64,000 nt of DNA. Source: Pseudoglutamicibacter albus. GTDB taxonomy: Bacteria > Actinomycetota > Actinomycetes > Actinomycetales > Micrococcaceae. The position numbers were made by a program, and so were the translations under genes. The stretch covers positions 40,789-104,788 of the forward strand of contig NZ_JAKRCW010000008.1 of assembly GCF_022346425.1 (NCBI RefSeq), given 5' to 3'. Shown here piece after piece: positions 55,524 to 64,000 of the stretch; within the stretch, counting starts at the first letter, position 1; each line of letters starts with the position of its first letter. The notes beneath the pieces are model-generated. The model worked only from the letters and a program-made list of their open reading frames with translations, was not told where the DNA came from and made no database searches.

Positions 55524-57293
55524 GACAAACCATTTCTGTAGCGTCGAGATGCGGTTACGTAACTGCTTTTCGGAAGCCTGCGCCACCGGCGGGCCACCAC
55601 TAATGGCGCGTAGCTTGTTGTGGATCTGACCGTGTGGAATACCCGTCTTATTCGCATACGCCGCAACAGACTTAGCGAGTTGGGTACGCAAATCCATGAG
55701 CTGGCGGTGATCCACGACTCCCTGTGTTTCTTGCCCCGGCGTTTGTCGCTGTGCCGTGGTCTTTCGCTTGCTCAGGTGTTTGGCCTGCCGCTGACGCAAC
55801 AGCTCACCGACTTGTTCGGCATCCAGTAGGCCCGGGATGCCAAGGAAATCAAGTTCCTCTTCGGAACCCACGCCCGCGCCTAGCCCGAACTCACCGCCGT
55901 CGTAGAGAACACGGTCGAAGCTCGCATCCGATTCAAGGGCCTGGAAGGTGCCATGAGTGAGCTCACTTGATGCGCGCTCTTCACGGTTGGCTTGAGCCAG
56001 TTCCGCCTCGACTTCCTGCATCGTCTGGTCTTCACCGCTACTTGGCCGGTCCAGTGCGTGATCGCGCTCTACCTCCATCTCGTTGGCAAGATGCGTCAAA
56101 ACAGGCACCGAGGGCAAGAAGACGCTCGCGACCTCGCCGCGCTTGCGGGAGCGCACAAAACGCCCGATCGCCTGAGCAAAGAACAGTGGCGTGGACGTAG
56201 AGGTCGCATAAACGCCGACTGCCAAACGCGGCACGTCAACACCCTCAGACACCATGCGCACGGCGACCATCCACCGTTTCGTGTTCTCTGTGAAGTCCTC
56301 GATGTGTTGCGAGGCCCCGGCATCATCGGAGAGCACAACCGTGGTCTTCTCGCCTGTGATGCGATCCAGGATCGCCGCATACGCACGCGCGCTATCTTGG
56401 TCGGTTGCGATCACCAATCCGCCGGCATCCGGAACGCTTCGACGCACCTCAGTCAAACGCTGATCCGCTGCGCGAAGAACCTTCGGGATCCACTCACCCT
56501 CAGGGTTCAAAGCGGTACGCCATGCTGACTGTGTGATGTCTTTGGTCGCGGCCTCCCCCAGCTGGGCTTCCATCTCTTCACCTGTTGAGGTGCGCCACCG
56601 CATCGAACCGGAATAGGCCATAAACATGACAGGGCGAACAACGTGGTCCTTGAGCGCCTCACCATAACCGTAGGTGTAGTCGGCTTTCGAACGGCGGATG
56701 CCCTCTTCGTCTTCTACATACTCAACGAACGGGATCTGCGCCGTATCCGAACGGAACGGCGTACCCGTAAGCGATAGCCTGCGCACCGCAGGTTCGAAAG
56801 CCTCCCGGATACCGTCGCCCCAGCTCAACGCGTCGCCTGCGTGGTGGACCTCATCGAGGATCACGAGCGTCTTCCCGGCCTCAGTGCGTGCTCGATGCAA
56901 CAGCGGCTTGTTCGCAACCTGCGCGTATGTCACCGCAACGCCGATGAAGCCACGGCCGTGGCGGCCATCGGAGTTCTTGAAGTTCGGGTCAATGGAGAGC
57001 CCGATGCGGGCGGCGGCGTCAGCCCACTGCGTCTTCAGGTGCTCGGTCGGCGCTACAACAGTGATGCGGTTGATGGTGCCGCGCTCAACCAGGGTCTTGG
57101 CTACACGCAACGCGAACGTTGTTTTACCTGCGCCTGGGGTTGCAACTGCAAGGAAGTCCTTCTCTGGGCTGTTGAAGAACGCTTCGAGAGCCTCCGCCTG
57201 CCACTGCCGCAGCTTAGGAGCCGTGCCCCACGCGGCTCGTTCCGGATACGCCGGTGGCATGTCCTCGCCCACGGAAAACAGGGCATCGGACAT
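55512..57293 (-). CDS. SF2 DEAD/DEAH-box helicase
   Basis: A 593-residue superfamily 2 helicase like those of the type III restriction/UvrB-type ResIII group. Motif I is AVATPGAGKTTFALRVA, Ia VVAPTEHLKTQW, II LVILDEVHHAGD, III LSLTGTPFRSD and VI QAIGRFVRSRKRGE. A C-terminal accessory region ends GQIHNKLRAISGGPPVAQASEKQLRNRISTLQKW, possibly nucleic-acid binding. ATG 57293 is preferred over TTG 57311. DUF3039 is upstream on the same strand, a common actinobacterial pairing. No nuclease or methylase is nearby, so a defence role is not supported. Confidence 0.9.
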   Translation of the reverse strand: MSDALFSVGEDMPPAYPERAAWGTAPKLRQWQAEALEAFFNSPEKDFLAVATPGAGKTTFALRVAKTLVERGTINRITVVAPTEHLKTQWADAAARIGLSIDPNFKNSDGRHGRGFIGVAVTYAQVANKPLLHRARTEAGKTLVILDEVHHAGDALSWGDGIREAFEPAVRRLSLTGTPFRSDTAQIPFVEYVEDEEGIRRSKADYTYGYGEALKDHVVRPVMFMAYSGSMRWRTSTGEEMEAQLGEAATKDITQSAWRTALNPEGEWIPKVLRAADQRLTEVRRSVPDAGGLVIATDQDSARAYAAILDRITGEKTTVVLSDDAGASQHIEDFTENTKRWMVAVRMVSEGVDVPRLAVGVYATSTSTPLFFAQAIGRFVRSRKRGEVASVFLPSVPVLTHLANEMEVERDHALDRPSSGEDQTMQEVEAELAQANREERASSELTHGTFQALESDASFDRVLYDGGEFGLGAGVGSEEELDFLGIPGLLDAEQVGELLRQRQAKHLSKRKTTAQRQTPGQETQGVVDHRQLMDLRTQLAKSVAAYANKTGIPHGQIHNKLRAISGGPPVAQASEKQLRNRISTLQKWFVGQK

Positions 57294-57453
57294 AAAGGCA
57301 TCACTCCACAATCATTCTTCAACCAACAGAAACAGAGCACCGGTTTCTATGCGGAAACGGGCGCAACAAAACAAGCATCGCGTGCAACAAACACGGCTTG
57401 GAAACAGCGCGACAGTGAACCGCTGGGTCAACCGGCGCAGACGCTGGGCTAGC

Positions 57454-57741
57454 TTAGTCGCCCATCATCGAATCATAGACTTCCTTGCAGTCCGGGCACA
57501 CCGGGAACTTCTGCGGGTCACGGCCTGGAACCCAAACCTTGCCGCACAAAGCGATCACCGGTTCACCCGTGAGAGCGGACTCCATGATTTTGTCTTTCTG
57601 CACGTAGTGCGCAAAACGTTCATGGTCCCCTGGTTCCGACAACTGCTCTTGCAGCTGCCGGTCCATCACAGCAGTACCGCCAGGTGAGGCAATGTCAGGC
57701 GAGGCAGGATCGTTGGCATACGGATCGTTGAGAGAACTCAT
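57454..57741 (-). CDS. DUF3039 family protein
   Basis: A 95-residue actinobacterial protein of unknown role. The conserved block is HERFAHYVQKDKIMESALTGEPVIALCGKVWVPGRDPQKFPVCPDCKEVYDSM. The Cys in ALCGK and the CPDC pair, with His residues, suggest zinc binding. I chose ATG 57741 (MSSLNDPYAND), as the frame to 57798 has no ribosome site. A 160 bp gap without recognisable features separates it from the helicase. Confidence 0.88.
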   Translation of the reverse strand: MSSLNDPYANDPASPDIASPGGTAVMDRQLQEQLSEPGDHERFAHYVQKDKIMESALTGEPVIALCGKVWVPGRDPQKFPVCPDCKEVYDSMMGD

Positions 57742-57794
57742 GCCACCCATTCTATGCCGCCCCGGCCCGAGCGCACACGAGGAAAGATGATTGA

Positions 57795-59375
57795 TCACGC
57801 GTGGCGGATAACGGTCTGCATTAGCTCAGGCGTCGAACGGTCATACCACTTCCCGCCTAGCCAGATACCTACTACACAGATCACCAGACCCCACACGATG
57901 TCGAACGCGGCGGTTACTGCGAACGGAACCACGCGTGCCTCGTTCCACGCCATGAGGTAGAAGACCATGGTAGGCGCGAGCAGAATGGCTACGGCGACGA
58001 GGTAGAGGGTCTGGGTAATGAACATCCGCATACCGGCACCCTGTGGCGTTTGGAACGGGGAGTCCCCGGGCTGTGGAACAGCATAAATCCAGCGTGCCGA
58101 TACCAGCGCAGACAGCCCCAATGAAACACCGAGTGCTGCCAGCGAAGCCAGTAGCGAATCAGGAATCATCTCGACGCGGTCCAGAATCAGCAACGGAACC
58201 ACCGCGGATAGTCCGACTGCTACGAATGAGAGCGGTAGCACCGCAACTACACGGCCCAGCCGGTCCTGCCAGCCACGCACCCCGGTGAGAACATGTGTAT
58301 GGAACGCCGTTGAGTCATAAGAAATATCGGCAGAAATACTGAACCCCATGAGCGCGCCAACCATAATGCCGGCGAGGTGGCCACCGAAAGCAGCGTCCGG
58401 TTGGAACAGTGGCATGAATATGCCGATCACCACGATGAGGACCGGCACCATGATCAAGGAGGCCGAATAGCGGGCGTCCTTAAGCCAATAGATCAGCGCG
58501 CGGCCGGCGATCGCACCCCACGGAGTTGCCGGCATGCGCCCGATCCAGCCCAGCCCCTTCACGTCTTTCGATGCGGCCGTATGCGGAGGAGACACCGCGG
58601 CCTTCTTGACGATGCGAACATAGAGAACCCAGCACACCACAATGCTCACAAAACCGATCGCGCTACTGATCACGCCGTGGACCATGTTCCCCGATGCAAA
58701 GGCCCACACAGCGCCAAAGAACGCACCGAACGGTGAATATGAGCTCACGGTAGCTAGCGTGTTTAGAACGTTCACGATCAGGTGATGATCCGTCTCCGGA
58801 CCCAACGTGGCCATCATCGGCCCCATGAACATGACCGGGAGGAACAAGACCACAGTCCCTAATTCACGCACACCACGCTTGACACCCACCGTGCTAAACC
58901 ACGTCATGAACGTACGCCCAAAAAGCTGCGCCGCCAACGCTGAGAGCAGACCGGCAACAATCGCCCACGCGAGCAAGTCAGCGTTGAACTTAAAAGAGAA
59001 GGCAGCGATCAGCATGAAGATCAGCGTTGCCACGCCAGGTACTCCGATGAAACCGGCGAGTAACAACCCTGGAGCGAGCCTTCCGGCGCTGATGGGGAAC
59101 AACGCAAAGCGTTGCGGCTCCATCGCCCCATCCATGCCCGTGAAGAACGCGGGCACAACAGTCCAACCCAGCACTACCAGTGCGCTCAGCGTCACCACGA
59201 TCATCTGAGCAAAAGGCGCATCTTCCGGGGTCATCGCCGCCAACGCCAACGCACCGATCACCAGCAGGAACCCCATGTACAGCCCGCCCAGGATTACGCC
59301 AAAGAGCTGCCATTTATTGCGGATCAGGCCGTTAACGAACAACCTCCACCGCAGCTTGATCAGCTGTGCAACCAA
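57795..59375 (-). CDS. ABC transporter permease (ABC-2-like exporter)
   Basis: A 526-residue integral membrane protein with about twelve hydrophobic segments and no extracellular domain. It starts VAQLIKLRWRLFVNGLIRNKWQLFGVILGG. It belongs with ABC-2-type exporters of actinobacteria that pair with a single ATPase. Its start overlaps the ATPase end by 16 bases, showing translational coupling. The substrate is unknown. Confidence 0.85.
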   Translation of the reverse strand: MVAQLIKLRWRLFVNGLIRNKWQLFGVILGGLYMGFLLVIGALALAAMTPEDAPFAQMIVVTLSALVVLGWTVVPAFFTGMDGAMEPQRFALFPISAGRLAPGLLLAGFIGVPGVATLIFMLIAAFSFKFNADLLAWAIVAGLLSALAAQLFGRTFMTWFSTVGVKRGVRELGTVVLFLPVMFMGPMMATLGPETDHHLIVNVLNTLATVSSYSPFGAFFGAVWAFASGNMVHGVISSAIGFVSIVVCWVLYVRIVKKAAVSPPHTAASKDVKGLGWIGRMPATPWGAIAGRALIYWLKDARYSASLIMVPVLIVVIGIFMPLFQPDAAFGGHLAGIMVGALMGFSISADISYDSTAFHTHVLTGVRGWQDRLGRVVAVLPLSFVAVGLSAVVPLLILDRVEMIPDSLLASLAALGVSLGLSALVSARWIYAVPQPGDSPFQTPQGAGMRMFITQTLYLVAVAILLAPTMVFYLMAWNEARVVPFAVTAAFDIVWGLVICVVGIWLGGKWYDRSTPELMQTVIRHA

Positions 59376-60133
59376 GACAACCCTTCCTGCTCGCCGCGGC
59401 CACCCACCAAGTCAACAAAGCGGTCTTCAAGGGTCATACCGTCGCATACGTCCTGCACCGTCCCAGCAGCCTTGAGCTGCCCCTGCGCGATCACCGCAAC
59501 GTGCGTGCACATCCGCTCAACCATCGCCATGACGTGGCTCGAAATCAGGACCGTACCGCCCTGCTCAACATAGTTATTCAAGATGTCGCGAATATTGGCA
59601 CTCGAAACAGGATCCACGGCCTCGAAAGGCTCATCCAAAACCAAAACCTGCGGCGCCTGAATCATCGCACACGCGAGCGCGATCTTCTTATGCATACCCG
59701 CGGAATAATCCACAACCTGCTTATCAGCCGCGTCTTGTAGGTCCATGACCCGCAAGAGATCCTCAACGCGCGCGTTAACCACCTCGGCATCCATGCCACG
59801 CAAACGTCCCGTGTATGTGATCAACTGACGGCCCGAAAGCCGGTCAAAAAGCCGCATACCATCAGCCAGAACGCCCAGCTTCTTCTTCGCTACGAGTGGT
59901 TCCTTCCACACATCGACTCCATGAACATAGGCATGTCCGGTATCCGGGCGTAGCAAGCCGGTCAGCATGGACAACGTTGTGGTCTTACCTGCCCCGTTAG
60001 GCCCCACCAGTCCATAGAACGATCCACGCGGAACGTCGAAGGCGAACGGGTAGACCGCGACCTTATCCCCGAAACTCTTACCTAGCCCACGGAAACTCAC
60101 CGCCGCCGAGGACGGATCCGCTAAACCTTGCAT
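59360..60133 (-). CDS. ABC transporter ATPase (ABC-2-type exporter)
   Basis: A 257-residue ATPase. Walker A GLVGPNGAGKTTTLSML, Walker B QVLVLDEPFEAVDP and H-loop VLISSHVMAM are intact. The signature reads VDYSAGMHKKIALACAM, i.e. YSAGM in place of the usual LSGGQ, as is common in this exporter family. I place the start at ATG 60133 after AAGGAAG with seven bases spacing. The frame to 60238 adds a His-rich N-terminus and is less likely. A dyad AAATCG/CGATTT (60243-60261) lies upstream. Confidence 0.9.
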   Translation of the reverse strand: MQGLADPSSAAVSFRGLGKSFGDKVAVYPFAFDVPRGSFYGLVGPNGAGKTTTLSMLTGLLRPDTGHAYVHGVDVWKEPLVAKKKLGVLADGMRLFDRLSGRQLITYTGRLRGMDAEVVNARVEDLLRVMDLQDAADKQVVDYSAGMHKKIALACAMIQAPQVLVLDEPFEAVDPVSSANIRDILNNYVEQGGTVLISSHVMAMVERMCTHVAVIAQGQLKAAGTVQDVCDGMTLEDRFVDLVGGRGEQEGLSWLHS

Positions 60134-60270
60134 CTGATAACTTCCTTGCGTCTGATGTGATGTTGTTTCATGACCTTTATGCGTAGGCCCCACCCCACGT
60201 TCATGGTTATGCGCAGGTTCGCCTGCAATATGCGTCATATAAAAATCGAACCATGCGATTTAATGCAGAT

Positions 60271-60300
60271 CAAGAGCCACACTAGAATGTGTGGCTCTTG
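60271..60300. terminator. Hairpin between thioredoxin-like gene and ABC ATPase
   Basis: A perfect 12 bp stem (CAAGAGCCACAC at 60271-60282 with 60289-60300) has a six-base loop, 33 bases after the thioredoxin-like stop. T-richness is greater on the plus strand (ACACATTTT), but it most likely ends the minus-strand gene. Confidence 0.75.
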
Positions 60301-60332
60301 ACACATTTTCTCCGGTTACTTCACCGGTCCAA

Positions 60333-61328
60333 CTAGAACAAGCTCATCGCCAGCTTGCGGCGACCAGCGGCAACGCGTGGATCGTTCTGCCCCACCGCGC
60401 TGAACAACTCAACCAAGTGCACCCGTGCCGTCTCACGGTCATCACCGCGATGCGCTCCGATGAAACGAATCAGACGTAAGAAGGCATCATCCACGTGCCC
60501 GCCCACGACGTCAAGATCAGCGACATCGATCTGGGCATGAACATCATCCGGGTTGGAAGCCGCAGCATCACGGACCTCCTGCGCATCGAAACCAGAGACC
60601 CGCTTCAACAAATCAACCCGATGCACACCGGCCTCAGCCTCCGCATCAGCCGGGTTCTCCTCCACGGCACGCTCATACAAAGCCCGCGCCGCATCATATT
60701 CCCCTTGCGCAACCAGCGCATCAGCCTCAGCGAACCGGCCACCAGCCGCTTCGGCGCCAGCCGTGTTAATAGGTGCGACCGTGGAAGCCATCCCCTGCTG
60801 AACCGCAACCTGCTGCAACTCCTGAAGTGTTGCCGCCATCTGTTCGGAATCAACGGGGCCTGCGAAGAGCGGCATCGGTCGGCCGCCTAAGACCGCAAGC
60901 AGCATCGGCACCTGCTGAATCTGCAAGGCCTGAGCCACACGCGGATGCTCATCGACATCCACAACACCCAGAACGAACTTACCCGCCTGAGCCTCAACCG
61001 CATCATCCACAACCCGGACCACGGAGTCGGCGGCTTCAGAGCGCGCCGAATACGCGACCAAGAACGCCGGGACCCGCGTGCTGAGCTGCGCGAACTCCTG
61101 CAGCGACTCTTCCGTAACCATCGTGGCCCACTGGCCCAGCGAGGCTTCCATGTCCGATGCCTCAGTAGCCTGGCCTGGAGTTTGCTGGCCTAGCGATGAT
61201 AAGTCCACAGCACCTGCCGAGGACGCTGGAGCGGCGAACTCAACTTGGCTTCCGGAAGCACCCACACTCGCATTCGGGTTGTGTGCCTGCCCAGGCTGTG
61301 CATCAAATGATGAAGAATCCATCGACAC
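60333..61328 (-). CDS. Thioredoxin-like TPR protein (CnoX/YbbN-like)
   Basis: A 331-residue protein with a disordered Ser/Ala/Gly-rich first 65 residues and a thioredoxin-fold domain (WATMVTEESLQEFAQLSTRVPAFLVAYSAR ... VDVDEHPRVAQALQIQQVPMLLAVLGGRPMPLFAGPV). C-terminal TPR-like helices follow (ADALVAQGEYDAARALYERAVEENPADAEA). The position of the CxxC redox motif reads SARSEA, so no dithiol activity is expected. CnoX proteins act as chaperones that hold oxidised clients. GTG 61328 has GAGG six bases upstream; ATG 61322 and ATG 61340 are alternatives. Confidence 0.85.
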   Translation of the reverse strand: MSMDSSSFDAQPGQAHNPNASVGASGSQVEFAAPASSAGAVDLSSLGQQTPGQATEASDMEASLGQWATMVTEESLQEFAQLSTRVPAFLVAYSARSEAADSVVRVVDDAVEAQAGKFVLGVVDVDEHPRVAQALQIQQVPMLLAVLGGRPMPLFAGPVDSEQMAATLQELQQVAVQQGMASTVAPINTAGAEAAGGRFAEADALVAQGEYDAARALYERAVEENPADAEAEAGVHRVDLLKRVSGFDAQEVRDAAASNPDDVHAQIDVADLDVVGGHVDDAFLRLIRFIGAHRGDDRETARVHLVELFSAVGQNDPRVAAGRRKLAMSLF

Positions 61329-61382
61329 TGCGTGCCTCATCCTCTCAGTCGCGCCCCGCGGGTTCCTCGGGGCGCACGGTCG

Positions 61383-63542
61383 CTACTTCAGCTCTACACC
61401 AACAGGGACATACGACATACCAACGACCTCGGCTGGTTTGCCGTCCTTGATGTTGATGACCACAGGAATCGTGAGGCGAGCCTCGACCGGCTTGTCAGTC
61501 TCTTCCTTGCCAACAAACTCGCGGATGAAGCCGGCGAGCTTCGTCTTACCGCCGTCCTTCTCCGGGGTCATCCTCATGGTTTCGGTGACCAAACCGGAGA
61601 CCATGACACTGCCATCCGGCATCTTCAAAGCGTTAGCAGACTTCGCGTTGACCTTGTAATCGGTCGTGAACTTACCCTTGCCGTCGCCCTCGTAGCTCTT
61701 CTTGGTCTCCGAGTTTGCTTTACGCAGCTGATCGACCATCGGGGACTTAGCGAACTTCTTCGCAGCGCCGGACTTCGCATCACCCAGTGCAGAAGAGAAC
61801 TGTTTCAAGGCATCTTCAGGTGACATCGGGCCACCCTTCTTACCTCCCCCAGAAACTGCGCGGACCTCCGGGTCCCCCACAGCGATACCCGGGAACGTTG
61901 CCCCCTCGACCATCGGGACTGCGGACACAACCTTGTACTGAGAACGGGCATTCGCCTGCTTGAGGGTCACAATGACCGGCAGGTCCTTGTTGCTACCCGT
62001 GGTCACAGCCATGACGGTTCGAGGGAAGCCACGGTCTACCGGAACAGCGGCGGTCACAACCTTCTTCGAAATCGGCGGAACAAGATTGTCGTTGAGCTTG
62101 ACCTTCTTCTTCAACGCGCTGTAAAGATCCTGGCGCAGGTTCAGAGCGTCTGCCTCAAAACGTGATTCGAGCTTCTTCGCGTCACGCTTCTTATCGCCCT
62201 CAGCAGCAACGTCGCTGACATCACTCATGATGCGCTCTAGCTGGGTTGTGACCAGGATCGAATAGGCTTCCTCTTCTTCAGCCTTAGCGGTGGCCTCCTC
62301 AGACTTCTCGGCCGAGGTGTCCGCCCACGCGACCTGAGACGGGAGCGCAAGGCCGAGGGCCGCACCCACAGCAATCAGGCCCTTCCAGGCACGAGAGCGC
62401 CGACCCTCACGTTGGCCAAGGCTCTTAGTTGTAGCAGGTTCAGCAACAGAGCGGAATCGTGGATCTTCTTCAGGGTTCACGTCATCGCCCTCCTGCCAGT
62501 TGCGCTCATCGTCTCCCCATGATTGTTCGCCGTGAGCCGGTGCGGCAGATCCGCCGCCGTTATAGTCGTCATCGTCGTCGCGGCGGTCCTGGTCGTTACC
62601 GTCATGTTCCTCAGAATCAGCGGGAGCAACCACGCCGTGCCTGCGGCTTGCAACGATCGTGTCATCCGACTGCGGAACATATGGATCGCTACCGCCAAAG
62701 TTAGGCAACTCGTATTCAGCCGTATCGCCGGCACCTTCAAAGGAGTCACCGTCGTATCCAGCATCTGCCCCCGGCTGGCCGTCTGGATGCCCAGCGGCGG
62801 CGCCAGCACCGACACCGGCACCGATACCTGCGCCAGCGGCGCGGCCGGTGTGGTTAGCCCGCCGGTCAGCGTCCTCTCCTCGACGAGCCGCTGCGGCACG
62901 GCGCGGAGAATCAGCAACGCGACGGCCACCGCGCCGTTTCGGACGAGACATCGCCAGAATCAGGGCAAGACCAAACAAGATGACAGCGGCAACAAACCAC
63001 GGAGTCGCTTTAGCCCACTTGGCTGACATCTCAGCCTCCGGGTTATCCCACGTCACCACAAGATCCTTCGGCGCAGGTTCAGTCCCGTCCTTAATGACCA
63101 GCAGCGCGACAGGACCGTGAATCTCCTCAGGCCAGGCCACATCCCACCGGCCTTCTTGCTCAGACTCTGAAATCCAGAGGTCAGAGCCCTGAGGATTAGG
63201 AGCCTTTGCATCGCCCTTCTTGTGCTCGACCTTGAACGTGCGCGAACCGGTGTCCACAGATTCGATCACGTTCATCGCAGAGGACCCCGCCCACTCCTGG
63301 ATGTCCCAGGGGCGTGCGACTGCGACCGTGAACTTGCCTTCTTCCCCCAGTTTGACCTCTGGGTTGGAATCCGGCGCCAAATGAATCTCTGAAGAAATCA
63401 TGGTGATCGGCGCATCCGGGGTATCGTCCGGGATCTCAGCGCTGAGGCGATCCTGCGGAGACCACCAGGTCATGTGTCCGATACCGATAATGAGGCACAC
63501 CACGCCTATCACCAGGGCAGCCGTGCTAATAATTTTGCGCAC
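61383..63542 (-). CDS. Large three-segment membrane protein, unknown function
   Basis: I do not recognise a named function. The 719-residue protein has hydrophobic segments at about 7-24, 181-199 and 386-406. The likely layout is an extracellular N-terminal domain (26-180), a long cytoplasmic low-complexity linker (200-385, with RGGRR, Gly/Ala repeats and RRDDDDDYNGGG), and an extracellular C-terminal domain (from about 407). The C-terminal part includes ESRFEADALNLRQDLYSAL and ends NIKDGKPAEVVGMSYVPVGV. The third segment ends AWA-DT, like a signal-peptidase site, so the C-terminal domain could be released. It lies upstream of the thioredoxin-like gene on the same strand. Confidence 0.7.
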   Translation of the reverse strand: MRKIISTAALVIGVVCLIIGIGHMTWWSPQDRLSAEIPDDTPDAPITMISSEIHLAPDSNPEVKLGEEGKFTVAVARPWDIQEWAGSSAMNVIESVDTGSRTFKVEHKKGDAKAPNPQGSDLWISESEQEGRWDVAWPEEIHGPVALLVIKDGTEPAPKDLVVTWDNPEAEMSAKWAKATPWFVAAVILFGLALILAMSRPKRRGGRRVADSPRRAAAARRGEDADRRANHTGRAAGAGIGAGVGAGAAAGHPDGQPGADAGYDGDSFEGAGDTAEYELPNFGGSDPYVPQSDDTIVASRRHGVVAPADSEEHDGNDQDRRDDDDDYNGGGSAAPAHGEQSWGDDERNWQEGDDVNPEEDPRFRSVAEPATTKSLGQREGRRSRAWKGLIAVGAALGLALPSQVAWADTSAEKSEEATAKAEEEEAYSILVTTQLERIMSDVSDVAAEGDKKRDAKKLESRFEADALNLRQDLYSALKKKVKLNDNLVPPISKKVVTAAVPVDRGFPRTVMAVTTGSNKDLPVIVTLKQANARSQYKVVSAVPMVEGATFPGIAVGDPEVRAVSGGGKKGGPMSPEDALKQFSSALGDAKSGAAKKFAKSPMVDQLRKANSETKKSYEGDGKGKFTTDYKVNAKSANALKMPDGSVMVSGLVTETMRMTPEKDGGKTKLAGFIREFVGKEETDKPVEARLTIPVVINIKDGKPAEVVGMSYVPVGVELK

Positions 63543-63693
63543 TATAGGTCAATCATCCTCGTATCAGCCGCGGCGCACAGCACCGCAGTTCGGTCAAGTC
63601 ACAATCGCGGGCGATGCCGCGTCTACTAAGAGTCTAACGAGTAGACTCTCGTCTTTCCCGTAATTCGCTCCAAACTTAGGTAGTCTAGCCGAC
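63543..63693. promoter_or_regulatory. Divergent region with alternative hairpins
   Basis: 151 bp between two divergent genes. AGAGTCTA (63629-63636) pairs with TAGACTCT (63642-63649). GTCTACT (63621-63627) can instead pair with AGTAGAC (63640-63646), so the two structures exclude each other. This may be an operator or simply a dense repeat. Confidence 0.45.
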
Positions 63694-64000
63694 ATGACTG
63701 CGCGTTCAGATGAGCCCAACGCCTCGGAGCTTGATGGCCAAACCTCCAGGCCTCCGGGCATGCAACCCGAAGACCTCCCCGATGAGATACGCCTCGGCGG
63801 TGACCTACCTAGCGACCCGGACTCTAGCGACACGCCGGCATCATCTGACAGCGAGGATCCCGACGTAACGGCGGAACACAGCAAGGCTGAGCCCTCCACC
63901 GGCCAAACCGGGCGGCCTGAACCGGAGAAGGACACGCTCGCGGTGCGAGCGCCCGATATCGACGCAACAAACTCGCTCAACCCCGGCCCCATACCAGCCC
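63694..64000 (+). CDS. Unknown protein with disordered N-terminus, cut by window end
   Basis: An open frame from ATG 63694 runs to the window end without a stop (102 residues visible). The sequence is Pro/Ser/Asp/Glu-rich and disordered (MTARSDEPNASELDGQTSRP ... GGDLPSDPDSSDTPASSDS), so the folded domain must lie beyond the window. No ribosome site precedes the ATG and a -10-like TAGTCT lies just upstream, consistent with a leaderless mRNA. The minus-strand frame here is a shadow. The product cannot be named. Confidence 0.6.
   Translation, partial: MTARSDEPNASELDGQTSRPPGMQPEDLPDEIRLGGDLPSDPDSSDTPASSDSEDPDVTAEHSKAEPSTGQTGRPEPEKDTLAVRAPDIDATNSLNPGPIPA

Noticed and set aside
55512..57741. Helicase plus DUF3039 as a defence system
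   Set aside because: No nuclease, methyltransferase or other defence partner is nearby, and this pairing is a common core arrangement in actinobacteria.
63594..63992. Minus-strand frame of 132 codons at the window end
   Set aside because: The plus-strand frame from ATG 63694 is open to the window end with a typical acidic disordered N-terminus; the minus-strand frame is its Ser/Gly/Arg-rich shadow.

Overview
The window is a stretch of actinobacterial chromosome (roughly 58-60% G+C by eye). It is packed with core metabolic and cell-wall genes and shows no phage, IS element, CRISPR array or rRNA. The block ilvD / ilvB-ilvN-ilvC-serA ... leuB-ilvE-FAH-gltX-tRNAs ... IclR/leuC-leuD-murA-plsC-gpsA-ddl resembles the order I know from Arthrobacter and relatives. 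Together with DUF2017, DUF3039 and actinobacterial GltX/MetG types, this points to a Micrococcaceae member, perhaps one of its lower-GC genera. The genus is inference.

Layout. 1-8.4 kb: ddl (cut by the window start), gpsA, plsC, murA, leuD and leuC on the minus strand, a divergent IclR regulator, then thiL. 8.4-13.9 kb: two identical tRNA-Glu genes, tRNA-Gln and gltX, followed by a FAH-family hydrolase, ilvE and leuB. 14.0-19.7 kb: a plus-strand histidine kinase, LuxR-type response regulator and MacB-like ABC exporter. 19.8-29.1 kb: metG, serA and ilvC-ilvN-ilvB on minus, with ilvD divergent. 29.2-37.6 kb: a small unknown gene, tRNA-Lys, a Bcp peroxiredoxin, tRNA-Leu, an orphan substrate-binding lipoprotein, malate:quinone oxidoreductase and an RND exporter. 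37.5-46.5 kb: a decayed DNA-alkylation-repair gene, an MHS-type permease, FabH, a second MFS permease and SbcCD. 46.5-57.7 kb: an ADP-ribosylglycohydrolase-like protein without the expected metal ligands, an exonuclease-BRCT protein, DedA, RdgB, RNase PH, an MBL-fold hydrolase, MurI, DUF2017, ClpS, PncB, an SF2 helicase and DUF3039. 57.8-64 kb: an ABC-2-like exporter, a CnoX-like thioredoxin/TPR protein, a three-segment membrane protein and the start of a disordered protein cut by the window end.

Functionally the first 29 kb forms an amino-acid supercluster. IlvBN, IlvC, IlvD and IlvE with LeuCD and LeuB cover valine, isoleucine and leucine synthesis except IlvA and LeuA; SerA feeds serine. 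MurA, Ddl and MurI supply peptidoglycan precursors, and GpsA, PlsC and FabH supply lipids. Palindromes in the leuC/IclR and ilvB/ilvD divergent regions are probable control sites.

The most unusual signal is structural. Short degenerate tandem repeats (about 12-30 bp period, two to four copies) sit repeatedly at gene edges. In at least six genes the repeat unit contains the stop codon, so a diverged copy of the gene end lies just past it. In others the repeats lie in leaders or extend protein termini. I found this by eye, not by statistics. No clearly new multi-gene system is evident; most genes are ordinary housekeeping genes.
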